A DNA stretch of 64,000 nucleotides from an uncultured Aquimarina sp. (lineage in GTDB: Bacteria; Bacteroidota; Bacteroidia; Flavobacteriales; Flavobacteriaceae), in assembly GCA_947493495.1 (NCBI GenBank), contig CANLRN010000002.1, forward strand, positions 62,001 to 126,000, read 5' to 3'. Of this stretch, positions 27,793 to 36,577 are shown in pieces. Numbering within the stretch: the first letter of the stretch is position 1; each line of letters starts with the position of its first letter. The notes under the pieces are model-generated. The model was not told the origin of the DNA. It did not search any database and worked only from the letters and a program-made list of their open reading frames with translations. The position numbers and the translations under genes are program-made.

Positions 27793-27908
27793 CGCTATGG
27801 TATACCCACTTCATTTGATAAAAAAGCATTATTAGAGATCTTGTATCTTGCGCGTATTCGATGCTATAATTTACGGGATTTAATATATTTGAAAAAAATT
27901 ACATCATC

Positions 27909-28512
27909 ATGAAAATCAAAAAAATTGACCCTAATCTACTCATAGCCCTAGGGGTTTTGATAGCAAGTTTTTCTGCTTTGTTTGTATATATGAAACAGGC
28001 ATCAATTATGAGCAAGCAAACTGAAATTCTCTTGTAACAATCCAAAATGAGTGCCTGGCCTAGTTTGTCTATTGAACGATTAAGAAGTGGTAGTAAAAGT
28101 TCAATTTCAGATCTATTTTTTTATTGACAACAAAGGCACAGGACCTGCTATTATAGAAGCTGTCGTAATTGATTATGATGGCTCTCCTTTACAAAGTTGG
28201 GGTGATTTTATTGATAAAATTCCTAGTGCAGATAGTACTTTGAGTTCATCTAGTTACAATATTCATAAAAGAATTATCAAAGCTGGAGAACGATATTTTC
28301 TTTATAAGCTGTCTGATGGTGAGAATAGTGATTCTTTTAACGATTCTTTGTATAAATACTCGGATAAAATCACCATGAAATTTTGCTATAAATCAGTATA
28401 CGATGAACATTGGATAGTTACTAGAAAGGGGTTTAAAACAGATCTAGAGGAGATAATTACAACAAAAATAGACCAATGTAATATCCCAGCAGCATCTATG
28501 TTTAGAGAATAA
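27909..28512 (+). pseudogene. decayed gene for a small membrane-anchored protein
   Basis: An ATG at 27909 opens a frame with one membrane helix (LLIALGVLIASFSALFVYM) and then a helix with QTEILL. A TAA at 28035-28037 interrupts it; one base change from GAA would restore QTEILLEQSK. The frame then reads SAWPSLSIERLRSGS and meets a stop at 28125. The protein continues in the +1 frame from about 28090 (FFIDNKGTGPAIIEAVVIDYDG) to 28512. At least one nonsense change and one frameshift are therefore present. The family looks like a small hypothetical protein with one N-terminal helix and a beta domain. It follows acs by about 115 bp. Confidence 0.75.
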
Positions 28513-28613
28513 TTGGTATTAGGTTTTAAAATAGAATTACAGTAAATATTTTTTTAAGACCTAACAAAAAACACGTGTTTATGATTAAAAACTATATAGC
28601 CAATTTATTATCA

Positions 28614-28646
28614 AGATCCCATAGGTTTTTAAAACCTGTGGGGTCT
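28614..28646. repeat. short REP-like hairpin
   Basis: Arms AGATCCCATAGGTTTT and AAAACCTGTGGGGTCT pair along their whole length with G-T type differences. Similar GGTTTT/AAAACC hairpins are common between genes in Bacteroidota. It may also act as a terminator. Confidence 0.6.
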
Positions 28647-28727
28647 AACAAAATATCCAAAAACAAGGTTTTGATTTTTAGTAATTTATATCTGTATAGT
28701 TCATTTTTTTCTGTACTATAAAAGATT

Positions 28728-29264
28728 TTATAATTTCCGAATTTGATACAATTCACAAGATTTTAGTTCAGGAGAATTGACTAATTTGGGATGATTGAAG
28801 TTTTTAATTCTTTGCATTCCAATTTTTTTCATCACTGCAATAGATTTTTTATTGATGCGAGAAGCTACTGAATAGATTTCTGTAAGATCCATGGTTTGGA
28901 AACCATATAATAGACAAGCCTTGGCTCCTTCAGTTGCATACCCATTACCCCAAGCAGATTTTTGTAATCTCCAGCCTATATCCACAAATATTTTTAAATC
29001 AGGAAGATATGTTTGTTCACTAAGCCCTATAAATCCAATAAATTCTTGTGTTTTTAGTACATCTACCGCAAAATAACAGAATCCTCGCTTGGTATACATA
29101 TGTTGCATACGGGATATAAATTTTCGGGTATCTTCTTCCGAGGGTTTAAAAGGGAAGAATTTCATCACCTGATCATCATTATTTAAGGTAGCCATTGGGG
29201 ATAGGTCTTTGGTCTCCCAATTGCGAAAACCCAGACGCTCAGATTGGAATACATATGCATTCAT
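28728..29264 (-). CDS. GNAT acetyltransferase, RimJ/RimL-like
   Basis: This 178-residue acetyltransferase has RLGFRNWETKDLSPMA at the N-terminus, IGFIGLSEQTYLPDLKIFVD, then the acetyl-CoA loop QKSAWGNGYATEGAKACL, and INKKSIAVMKKIGM near the end. The fold and order are those of RimJ/RimL-type enzymes. It is distinct in sequence from the GNAT at 21637. It appears monocistronic. Substrate unknown. Confidence 0.9.
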   Translation of the reverse strand: MNAYVFQSERLGFRNWETKDLSPMATLNNDDQVMKFFPFKPSEEDTRKFISRMQHMYTKRGFCYFAVDVLKTQEFIGFIGLSEQTYLPDLKIFVDIGWRLQKSAWGNGYATEGAKACLLYGFQTMDLTEIYSVASRINKKSIAVMKKIGMQRIKNFNHPKLVNSPELKSCELYQIRKL

Positions 29265-29309
29265 AAGCAGGCACTAAACATTTTGTTGTTTACATCAAAC
29301 TAGCCTAAA

Positions 29310-30902
29310 CTAATTTTCTTCCATTTCAAAGGTAATACTCTCATATGCCCCAATATCGGGCATCATTGCATTTCTCATAGTGCCTATGATATCGACCCCA
29401 GAGGTAGGAGTAGAGGCTTTGCCATTAGCAACAGATTCTTCTCCAATATTTAACATATTCTCAGACGGATCTTTAAAATTGGCATCTTCATTAATAGTAT
29501 TATTTGTAGAAATAATACTATTTTCATATAAAGATGTATTGTCGAAATCATACAATGGATCGTCTATAAACTGATCATTAAAATCATTAAATCGGATCAA
29601 ACTATTCTTAAAATTGTAATTAAAAACAATACCATCACGTTCCACTTGTTCGATCCCCAATTCTAAACCCTCATTGCCATCAATAATACAATTGGTAAAA
29701 TTAGCTGCTACCAAATCAGTAACCAATACTTGATCAATACCACCGTTATCATCAGGTACAACAAAAAAATTATTTATAATAACCGAAGGTGTATCTCTAA
29801 AACTAGAATTCCAGAAATTGGCAAATGTACAATGATTAAAATTATAAGTTCCTCCGAAGGAACAAAGTAAAGAAGCAATACCAGAGTTATTAATGACTAC
29901 ATTTTCTCCAGCAATATTTGCTGTTCTTGCTAAAATACCATAGGCTACATTATTATAGAGTTGTGTATTCGTAATAGTTAGTGTTGGATCAGTACCTCCG
30001 TCATTAGAATCCATCAAAATACCAACAGTTCCATTTTTTATAGTAGCGTGATTAAAAACATGCCCAGTACTACCAGCCGTAAGCCATATGAACCCCCATT
30101 GACCAGCAATATCACTGAACCCAGGTTCTAGTCGATCCCCTTCGAAAATCACTTCATTTTCCATTTTTTCTGGATCAGTACTCAGTTCGCCGTTGACTAA
30201 TAAAGTCGCATTATTAGAAGCAATAATACCTGATCCTTCATGAAAATGTATTCTAGCACCTGCTTCTATAGTCAATGTCTTATCGGGAGGAATAGCCGCA
30301 AATCCATAGATGACATAGGGTTTTTCATTAGTAAATGTAAGTTCATCATCTTCTAAGAAAAAGCCTTCTATTCTAATTTCTTGCATGTCATCATCTTCCC
30401 CTATTAATAGCGTTTCTACTTCGCCAGTCATATCATTCCTATCAGGAAACAAAAACACAGCGTCCCTTACTAATGTGACTAAATCTATATCTTGCTCACT
30501 TCCATTGGGATCAAATAAGACACGATCTGTATATAAGAATTCAACATCTCCAGTTTGTTGCACAATATCTGTAGTGGTTTCTACAAACACAAAAATACTA
30601 TCCTTAGCTAATACCTGTATATTTTCAAAAGATTTTCCAGGAATGCCATCCACATTCAGGCGGTAATTAGAATTTTCACCTCTCTCCAATGAGATATTGG
30701 GTATAGTTAGATCATCATCAGATCTGTTGTACACTTTAAAGCTATAAGTACTAGAACCAATATTAGTAAATACAGTGTCTAGAAATAGTGTGTCAGTAGA
30801 GAATTGCAAATTTCCAGTACTTGGACTAGAGTCAAAATCCTTACGACAGGAACTCCATAGAATGATAATTATAAGAAATAATATAGTAGATAAATAGCGC
30901 AT
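29310..30902 (-). CDS. lipoprotein with right-handed beta-helix domain
   Basis: This 530-residue protein has a lipoprotein signal ending IIIILWSSC (Cys near residue 19). Residues about 30-190 are beta-rich and Ig-like (FTNIGSSTYSFKVYNRSDDDLTI). From about 195 the sequence turns into parallel beta-helix rungs: IEAGARIHFHEGSGIIAS, FNHATIKNGTVGILMDS, LYNNVAYGILARTANI, FNHCTFANFWNSS. Such proteins bind or modify polysaccharides, or are structural; no catalytic residues are clear. It should face the periplasm or cell surface. It is divergent from lpdA. Confidence 0.85.
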   Translation of the reverse strand: MRYLSTILFLIIIILWSSCRKDFDSSPSTGNLQFSTDTLFLDTVFTNIGSSTYSFKVYNRSDDDLTIPNISLERGENSNYRLNVDGIPGKSFENIQVLAKDSIFVFVETTTDIVQQTGDVEFLYTDRVLFDPNGSEQDIDLVTLVRDAVFLFPDRNDMTGEVETLLIGEDDDMQEIRIEGFFLEDDELTFTNEKPYVIYGFAAIPPDKTLTIEAGARIHFHEGSGIIASNNATLLVNGELSTDPEKMENEVIFEGDRLEPGFSDIAGQWGFIWLTAGSTGHVFNHATIKNGTVGILMDSNDGGTDPTLTITNTQLYNNVAYGILARTANIAGENVVINNSGIASLLCSFGGTYNFNHCTFANFWNSSFRDTPSVIINNFFVVPDDNGGIDQVLVTDLVAANFTNCIIDGNEGLELGIEQVERDGIVFNYNFKNSLIRFNDFNDQFIDDPLYDFDNTSLYENSIISTNNTINEDANFKDPSENMLNIGEESVANGKASTPTSGVDIIGTMRNAMMPDIGAYESITFEMEEN

Positions 30903-31072
30903 TCTTTTTTTTAATTTTAGTATAAGATAAAACCAATATACTACAAGTAATTTGATTTATTCCTTGATATCGTATTTTGGACAATAAAAATATAACTTTT
31001 AATGAGTAGGAATATTGCTTTGTTAATAAAAATTTGGCAAGATCATCCCTTCTGTAAGAAGTAAAACATTTG

Positions 31073-31080
31073 TACATTTG
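31073..31080 (+). promoter_or_regulatory. predicted -7 promoter box of lpdA
   Basis: TACATTTG matches TAnnTTTG exactly and is the same octamer as in the glmM promoter. It would give a 5' leader of about 60 nt. The -33 box is weak. Confidence 0.4.
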
Positions 31081-31147
31081 CTGATATCCATTAATAAGAT
31101 GGAGTGTATTTTGCACATTATTTTTTAATACCAATGAATAATCTCTT

Positions 31148-32554
31148 ATGAGTATATATGATGTAGCCGTAATTGGCTCTGGACCTGGTGGGTATGTTGC
31201 GGCAATTCGCTGTGCACAGCTAGGTATGAAAACTGCAATAATCGAAAAATATTCAACACTAGGCGGGACTTGTCTTAATGTAGGCTGTATTCCTAGTAAA
31301 GCATTATTAGATTCTTCTCATCATTATGAGCATGCGATCAAACATTTTGCAGATCACGGAATTGAAATTCCTGGAGACGTAAAGATCAATTTAGAAAAAA
31401 TGATAGCCCGTAAACAAACGGTAGTTGATCAAACCTGTGATGGCGTAAGTTTTTTAATGAAAAAAAATAAAATTGATGTTTTTGAAGGGGTTGGATCATT
31501 TAAAGATGCGACACATATCAATATTACCAAAGCTACAGGCGATATAGAAATCATCGAAGCGAAAAATACAATTATAGCAACTGGATCTAAACCCTCTGGG
31601 CTACCATTTATAAAAATTGATAAGAAAAGAGTAATCTCTTCTACTGAAGCATTACAACTAAAAGAAGTGCCTAAACACTTAGTAATCATTGGAGGAGGTG
31701 TTATAGGTTTAGAATTAGGGCAAGTATATCGTAGATTAGGAGCAGAAGTTTCTGTCATAGAATATATGGATAGAATTATTTGCGGTATGGATAAATCTCT
31801 TTCTAGAGAGTTGCAAAAAGCGATGAAAAAACAGGGAGTAAAGTTTTATACTTCACATACGGTTACAGCAGTAAAAGCAACTGCTAAGCAAGTAACTGTT
31901 ACAGCAGATGACAAGAAAGGAAACCCAGTAGAATTCAAAGGAGATTATTGTCTAGCAGCAGTAGGTCGTCGACCATATACAGATGGATTAAACGCTGAAG
32001 CCGCAGGAGTAAAACTTACCGATAAGGGGCGGGTAGATGTTAATGATCATCTACAGACATCTGTATCTAATATTTATGCAATAGGCGATGTAATTGAAGG
32101 AACGATGTTAGCTCATAAAGCAGAGGAAGAAGGGGTTTTTGTAGCAGAAACACTAGCTGGACAGAAACCTCATATCGATTATAATTTAATTCCAGGAGTT
32201 GTATATACTTGGCCAGAGGTTGCAGCAGTAGGTAAAACTGAAGAAGAATTAAAAGAAGCAGGAGTAGCTTACAAATCTGGACAGTTTCCGTTTAGGGCAC
32301 TAGGTAGATCTCGTGCCAGTGCAGATTTGGATGGTTTTGTAAAAATATTAGCAGACGAAAAAACAGATGAGATTCTAGGAGTTCATATGATTGGAGCACG
32401 GTGTGCCGATTTAATCGCAGAAGCAGTTATTGCTATGGAGTACAGAGCCTCAGCAGAAGATATCAGTAGGATGTCACACGCACATCCAACCTTTACCGAA
32501 GCTATTAAAGAAGCTGCTCTAGCAGCTACAGCAAATAGACCTTTACATATGTAA
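31148..32554 (+). CDS. lpdA: dihydrolipoyl dehydrogenase
   Basis: This 468-residue flavoprotein reoxidises dihydrolipoamide in 2-oxoacid dehydrogenase or glycine cleavage complexes. It has the FAD motif GSGPGGYVAAIRCAQLG, the redox disulfide in GGTCLNVGCIPSKALL (C42, C47), the NAD motif IGGGVIGLELGQVYRRLG, the second FAD motif IYAIGDV, and the C-terminal HAHPTFTEA with the catalytic His. The length is standard. It is monocistronic, with a terminator 70 bp downstream and a repeat-rich gap beyond. Confidence 0.97.
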   Translation: MSIYDVAVIGSGPGGYVAAIRCAQLGMKTAIIEKYSTLGGTCLNVGCIPSKALLDSSHHYEHAIKHFADHGIEIPGDVKINLEKMIARKQTVVDQTCDGVSFLMKKNKIDVFEGVGSFKDATHINITKATGDIEIIEAKNTIIATGSKPSGLPFIKIDKKRVISSTEALQLKEVPKHLVIIGGGVIGLELGQVYRRLGAEVSVIEYMDRIICGMDKSLSRELQKAMKKQGVKFYTSHTVTAVKATAKQVTVTADDKKGNPVEFKGDYCLAAVGRRPYTDGLNAEAAGVKLTDKGRVDVNDHLQTSVSNIYAIGDVIEGTMLAHKAEEEGVFVAETLAGQKPHIDYNLIPGVVYTWPEVAAVGKTEEELKEAGVAYKSGQFPFRALGRSRASADLDGFVKILADEKTDEILGVHMIGARCADLIAEAVIAMEYRASAEDISRMSHAHPTFTEAIKEAALAATANRPLHM

Positions 32555-32620
32555 GAGTAAGAGAGGCTTTTCTAGTTTCGAGAGACTCCAAAACATATAA
32601 AGAGTAGAAATTTCTTATAA

Positions 32621-32666
32621 TAAAATGATCTTGACTTTTTTCTTAAATAAAGTTAAGATCATTTTA
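32621..32666 (+). terminator. terminator after lpdA
   Basis: Arms TAAAATGATCTT and AAGATCATTTTA are perfectly inverted around an AT-rich loop, followed by T-rich sequence, 67 bp after the lpdA stop. Confidence 0.65.
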
Positions 32667-32683
32667 CTTTTAACCCAGTTTAT

Positions 32684-32821
32684 CAATGTCGTTAAGTTAA
32701 GCTCAAAAAACATCTATTTTGTCACACTCAGCCTGTCGAAGTGGAATCAAAAACGAAAGTTAAGATGGTTTTCAATAAGCTCAGACTGACAATGAAAAAG
32801 CTTAACTTAAAAAAGACATTG
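32684..32821. mobile_element. MITE-like palindromic element flanked by a 10-bp target duplication
   Basis: This 138-bp element begins CAATGTC and ends GACATTG. The longer ends GTTAAGTTAAGCT and AAGCTTAACTTA also pair. Inside are two inverted copies of the TGTCAnnCTcAGC-type motif common in Bacteroidota spacers. The 10-mer CCCAGTTTAT lies immediately before it (32674-32683) and immediately after it (32822-32831). That is the pattern of insertion with target-site duplication into the left end of palindrome E. It encodes no protein. A half copy lies at 50604-50655. Confidence 0.7.
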
Positions 32822-32983
32822 CCCAGTTTATACATTAAGACTTCGTTATGAGGCTTTCAAATACCATAAACACTTATGTTTTCTTGATATTAGCATAGCT
32901 ACGGTTACATTAAAAAACATAGTAAAACGGTAGTGTTTGCAGTAGTTGGAAGACGTAATAGATTTTTTAATGCATAAACTGAG
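32822..32983. repeat. long palindromic element with TAGCTA core (element E)
   Basis: The left end CAGTTTATACATTAA pairs with the right end TTAATGCATAAACTG (one difference). Imperfect pairing continues inward to a centre with CATAGCTACG (32895-32904). The left end is split by the MITE-like insertion. Confidence 0.7.
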
Positions 32984-33015
32984 TTTAACTCTATTCTACA
33001 TAAACAACCTACCAT

Positions 33016-33023
33016 TAAGTTTG
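33016..33023 (+). promoter_or_regulatory. possible -7 box in front of palindrome F
   Basis: TAAGTTTG matches TAnnTTTG and lies just before palindrome F and the orphan terminator. No good -33 box is at normal spacing, so this is weak. Confidence 0.25.
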
Positions 33024-33028
33024 CAATA

Positions 33029-33200
33029 GAATAATACGATTTACGAATAAAAATTTCGCATCTAATGACATTCTTTTTCTACTATATTTTCTTCATAAAA
33101 TTAAACAATAGCTATGGCTATTCTTTAATTTGATTCATCAATCTAACGAAAAATCCTTGCCATTATTTTTACGAAATTCTCATCCGTAAATCGTATAATT
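33029..33200. repeat. long palindromic element with TAGCTA core (element F)
   Basis: The 172-bp palindrome pairs nearly end to end: ATACGATTTACG at the left matches CGTAAATCGTAT at the right, and AATTTCG matches CGAAATT. It is centred on the exact inverted repeat AATAGC-TATG-GCTATT at 33107-33122. Confidence 0.8.
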
Positions 33201-33226
33201 AGTTATACACAAAATTATTAGAATAC

Positions 33227-33256
33227 AAAGAACTCCTTTTTTTAAAGGAGTTCTTT
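33227..33256 (+). terminator. orphan Rho-independent-type terminator
   Basis: AAAGAACTCCTTT, TTTT loop, AAAGGAGTTCTTT, then a T-run: a textbook terminator. No gene precedes it for over 650 bp, and lpdA already has its own terminator. Confidence 0.8.
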
Positions 33257-33271
33257 TTTTGCTTTTTACCA

Positions 33272-33336
33272 CATGTATTGTTTTTTGATTGAAGCGAAAA
33301 ATACCATTTTTGCAGCCAATTGTAAAACCTTACATG
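33272..33336. repeat. short palindromic element, core lost (element B)
   Basis: CATGTA at the left and TACATG at the right enclose GATTGAAGCGAAAAAT joined to ATTTTTGCAGCCAATTG. Both arms match the inner arms of element A at 8903-9068, but the TAGCTA core is missing. Confidence 0.7.
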
Positions 33337-33495
33337 AGCTCTGTATATAACAATTTAGGTTTTAGTGTACAGGATACTTCAATAGTAAAGGTCTTGTTTT
33401 TAATGAGTTAAGCTTTGAAGTGTAATTAGTGCTACTAAGATTTTTTTATTGTAATAAATTAGATTAGATTTTGACATCCAAAAAGATATGTTAGT

Positions 33496-34512
33496 ATGCA
33501 AATTAATGATAAAACAGTAATTAAAGACTATTATGCATCTCCAGAGCGGTATGATGCTATGAAGTACAATCGATCTGGAAAAAGCGGAGTGCTTTTACCA
33601 GCAATTTCTTTAGGTTTATGGCATAATTTTGGTTCGGTGGATAGTTCTCATACTGCTAGAAAAATTCTTAGAACAGCTTTTGATCTAGGGATTACTCATT
33701 TTGATTTAGCTAATAATTATGGGCCGTCTTATGGTTCTGCCGAAGAAAATTTTGGTACCCTTTTTAAAAAAGATTTTAAAAATTATCGAGACGAGCTATT
33801 TATCGCTACTAAAGCAGGGTATGATATGTGGCCTGGGCCTTATGGTAATTGGGGATCCAGAAAATATTTAACAGCTAGTTTGGATCAAAGTCTGAAGCGT
33901 ATGGGACTAGAGTATGTAGATATCTTTTACCATCACAGACCAGATCCAGAAACACCATTAGAAGAAACTATGGTTGCTCTATCAGATATTGTACGTCAAG
34001 GTAAAGCACTATACGTAGGGATTTCTAATTATCAGCCACAAGAAACAGCAGCAGCGGCTAAACTATTAAAAGAATTACGAGTACCATTTATTCTACATCA
34101 AGCGAGATATTCTATTTTTGATCGATGGGTAGAAGATGGATTGTTGGATACTTTATCAGATCAGGGAGTAGGGTGTATTGCATTTTCACCCTTGGCGCAA
34201 GGAATGCTTACTGATAAATATCTAAATGGTATTCCAGCCGATTCTCGTGTAGCAAAGAATTTTACGTATTTGGATAAAAATCAATTGCAAGAAAAGCTTG
34301 AAAAAATTCGAGAATTGGCTAATATAGCTGATCAGCGAGGACAAAAACTATCACAGATGGCAATAGCTTGGTTGCTCAGACAAGAGCAGATCAGTTCAGT
34401 TCTTATAGGAGCAAGTTCTCCAGATCAACTACGGGAAAATGTAAAAGCACTCGATCAACTTAAGTTTTCTGATGAAGAGCTAAAGCTGATCGATTCGCTA
34501 AGTACTTCTTAG
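33496..34512 (+). CDS. aldo/keto reductase, YghZ / L-glyceraldehyde-3-phosphate reductase type
   Basis: This 338-residue NADPH-dependent oxidoreductase has the AKR barrel with the catalytic tetrad: Asp and Tyr in DLANNYGPSYG, Lys in IATKAGYDMWPGPYG, and His in YHHRPDPETP. The segments GKALYVGISNY and IAFSPLAQGMLTDKY and the C-terminal VLIGASSPDQL bind cofactor. The AKR14-like N-terminus (RYDAMKYNRSGKSGVLLPA) is typical of YghZ. It probably detoxifies short aldehydes such as methylglyoxal or glyceraldehyde phosphate. It stands alone after the repeat-rich gap. Confidence 0.93.
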   Translation: MQINDKTVIKDYYASPERYDAMKYNRSGKSGVLLPAISLGLWHNFGSVDSSHTARKILRTAFDLGITHFDLANNYGPSYGSAEENFGTLFKKDFKNYRDELFIATKAGYDMWPGPYGNWGSRKYLTASLDQSLKRMGLEYVDIFYHHRPDPETPLEETMVALSDIVRQGKALYVGISNYQPQETAAAAKLLKELRVPFILHQARYSIFDRWVEDGLLDTLSDQGVGCIAFSPLAQGMLTDKYLNGIPADSRVAKNFTYLDKNQLQEKLEKIRELANIADQRGQKLSQMAIAWLLRQEQISSVLIGASSPDQLRENVKALDQLKFSDEELKLIDSLSTS

Positions 34513-34598
34513 CTATTAATGTTTGGGATAAACCACATTCTTGAGGGTATAAGAATAAGTTTCTGTTATGCTATTCAAAAATAGGTTTTAGAGACTAT

Positions 34599-34838
34599 TT
34601 AACTTTTATGCGATCCATCGCAATAAGGAGGATTTTTTGTCAATTTACAGGTGCACAAATATGCTTCTTTAGCTTCTGATACACTAAACCGCATAGAAGG
34701 AGTGGCATTAGCAGCTTTGTGAGATCCATCACAAAATGGTTGATTATCACTGTGACCACAGGTACACCAAGAATAGTTTTTATCAGCTTCTAATTGACAG
34801 GCAACAGGTGCATCACCACCTCTTTTATTATTTTCCAT
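34599..34838 (-). CDS. tandem CDGSH iron-sulfur domain protein
   Basis: This 79-residue cytosolic protein has two CDGSH-type [2Fe-2S] sites, each with three Cys and one His: CTCGHSDNQPFCDGSH in the first half and CTCKLTKNPPYCDGSH at the C-terminus. Such small proteins bind redox-active clusters; their function in bacteria is poorly known. It is convergent with the aldo/keto reductase gene and appears monocistronic. Confidence 0.93.
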   Translation of the reverse strand: MENNKRGGDAPVACQLEADKNYSWCTCGHSDNQPFCDGSHKAANATPSMRFSVSEAKEAYLCTCKLTKNPPYCDGSHKS

Positions 34839-35021
34839 AGATTTTATTTTTTTCTAAAAGTATTAAATCAAACTTTAAGATTCATTCTAAATATATGCCC
34901 TCATACTATCAGAATACCATGTATACTTTGAATTCTAAATTCTAAATTTGAGTCATTAATAAGCAACCTTATTAATATTTATCCATCTATAAAGAACAAA
35001 TCAAATCTTAATATGTAGCAT

Positions 35022-35483
35022 ATGAACAATTTATTAATGATCATAGGTGTTGGATGTCTACTAGCACTCAATTCCTGTTCAGAAGAAAACGTAAATAGAA
35101 CGGATTCATCTTTTAAATTATCAGATCAAGAAACTACCACAGTATGGAAACTAGTGATGATGTCAGGAAGTGTCGCAGGGATTCCGCCAGCTACAGGAAA
35201 TGATATGGAATGGCAAGAAAAGTATATATTGAATCCAGACAAAACTTTTATAAAATCCAGAACGATAAAAAGTAATTCTTTTGAAGAAAATGGGACCTAT
35301 ACCAAACTTACCTTATCCGATGGTACTTATCTAGAGTTTAGCTATCCTTCAGAAAATGATTTGATAGGTAATTGTACTTCTGATACAAAAGAGTTACTAA
35401 AACTAGAAGAGAATGATACCAAATTAGTTGGTACTTGGTGGGCTTGTGATGGGCCTGGGTTATTCTATGAAAAAGAGTTGTAG
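35022..35483 (+). CDS. lipocalin-like lipoprotein
   Basis: This 153-residue protein has a signal peptide ending LLALNSC, so it is a lipoprotein. The rest has the lipocalin-like pattern seen in many Bacteroidota: WKLVMMSGS at the start, then WQEKYILNPDKTFIKSRT, ENGTYTKLTLSDGTYLEF and GTWWACDGPGLFYEK. It may bind a small ligand in the periplasm or at the surface. It is convergent with the PNPOx-like gene, 46 bp away. Confidence 0.8.
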   Translation: MNNLLMIIGVGCLLALNSCSEENVNRTDSSFKLSDQETTTVWKLVMMSGSVAGIPPATGNDMEWQEKYILNPDKTFIKSRTIKSNSFEENGTYTKLTLSDGTYLEFSYPSENDLIGNCTSDTKELLKLEENDTKLVGTWWACDGPGLFYEKEL

Positions 35484-35529
35484 GGTTCTCAATTCTTTTC
35501 ATAAAAGATGTTTTATAGTTAATTTCGTA

Positions 35530-36456
35530 TTACGGATTAAAAGGTGAAAAATCTACAAACTCCCAATCTATTGCATTATGGTTTTGAGTCAGAATCCATT
35601 GGTCTGCTTTAAATAACCAGTAGCGCCCGGTTCCTGCAGTAATTTCTATATCTTTTTCTGTTTGTTGATCTAGTAATAAAGTTGCATTCCCTGATAATTG
35701 TAGCGAATATCTTTTTTTAAAATCCATAAATACCAAACCACATTTTGGGTTCTGAAGAAAATTACCGAATGTATTAAATAGATTGTTACCTGTATAATCA
35801 GGTATTTTAAGCGTATCATCTTCTAGTAATTCGATAAAACCTTTGTTTCCTCCTCTATGAGAAGCATCCATGTCTCCAACTGCATTTATACTTGCTAAGA
35901 AAAAGGTATCTGCTTCTTTAATCAATGTTTTATGCGAATTTTTCAATGTTTTTCCAGTCTCTTTTTGGACACCTAATTCTGATGGATTCTTAATGATTTT
36001 AGGAACACGTTGCTGTATATATTTAGGGCAGTTAGAATATGCTTGTAAAACATTGATAATTAAAATATTATTCGATATATGTGCAGAACCATTAATTCTA
36101 TATCGAGTACGAGAAACCGTATCAATCAATAGCATACCAATACGAGCTTCATTTTCTATATTCTGAAATAATATATCTGTTTTTGTACTTTTTAGTTTTT
36201 TAATATCAATATGAATTGTTTTTGATGAAGTTACTTTTATAACTCCTAATTCGCCAATAAGCATAGAAGCCCATATATTATCATTGTTATCAAGGGTACT
36301 AAGAATTAATGTTGTTTGATTTTCAATAAAATCAATCAGGTGATCCAATATATAGTCTTTAAATATTCGCTCTATCATTTTTAGATTATGAGTAGCATTG
36401 TATTTTTTCTGAAGTGTTAATTCTCCCTCATGAAAAAGTTTAGTAAGAATAGACAT
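35530..36456 (-). CDS. pyridoxamine 5'-phosphate oxidase-like flavoprotein
   Basis: This 308-residue cytosolic protein carries the FMN-binding split barrel in its C-terminal half: DTFFLASINAVGDMDASHRGGNKGFI, LKIPDYTGNNLFNTFGNFLQNPKCGLVFMDF split across strands, and the closing WEFVDFSPFNP. The N-terminal half looks like a second, diverged barrel (TLILSTLDNNDNIWASML). Members bind FMN or F420-like cofactors and act on varied substrates. It is divergent from nothing obvious and stands alone. Substrate unknown. Confidence 0.85.
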   Translation of the reverse strand: MSILTKLFHEGELTLQKKYNATHNLKMIERIFKDYILDHLIDFIENQTTLILSTLDNNDNIWASMLIGELGVIKVTSSKTIHIDIKKLKSTKTDILFQNIENEARIGMLLIDTVSRTRYRINGSAHISNNILIINVLQAYSNCPKYIQQRVPKIIKNPSELGVQKETGKTLKNSHKTLIKEADTFFLASINAVGDMDASHRGGNKGFIELLEDDTLKIPDYTGNNLFNTFGNFLQNPKCGLVFMDFKKRYSLQLSGNATLLLDQQTEKDIEITAGTGRYWLFKADQWILTQNHNAIDWEFVDFSPFNP

Positions 36457-36577
36457 ATAGTTGTTTTTTAAGAGTTATGATATGAAAAATTATTTTCAGA
36501 CTGATTTATTGTTTTTGTTATTTTAATTTTTATTGTACAACTTAATTTTTATATTTTAAATGAATATAGAAAAGACT

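Noticed and set aside
30841-31134. Open frame between the beta-helix lipoprotein and lpdA
   Set aside because: It overlaps the lipoprotein start and the lpdA promoter region and has no recognisable protein features.
32684-33340. CRISPR array or integron attC cluster in the repeat-rich gap
   Set aside because: The repeats are single large palindromes of different sequence, not regularly spaced direct repeats, and no integrase, cas gene or cassette ORFs are present.
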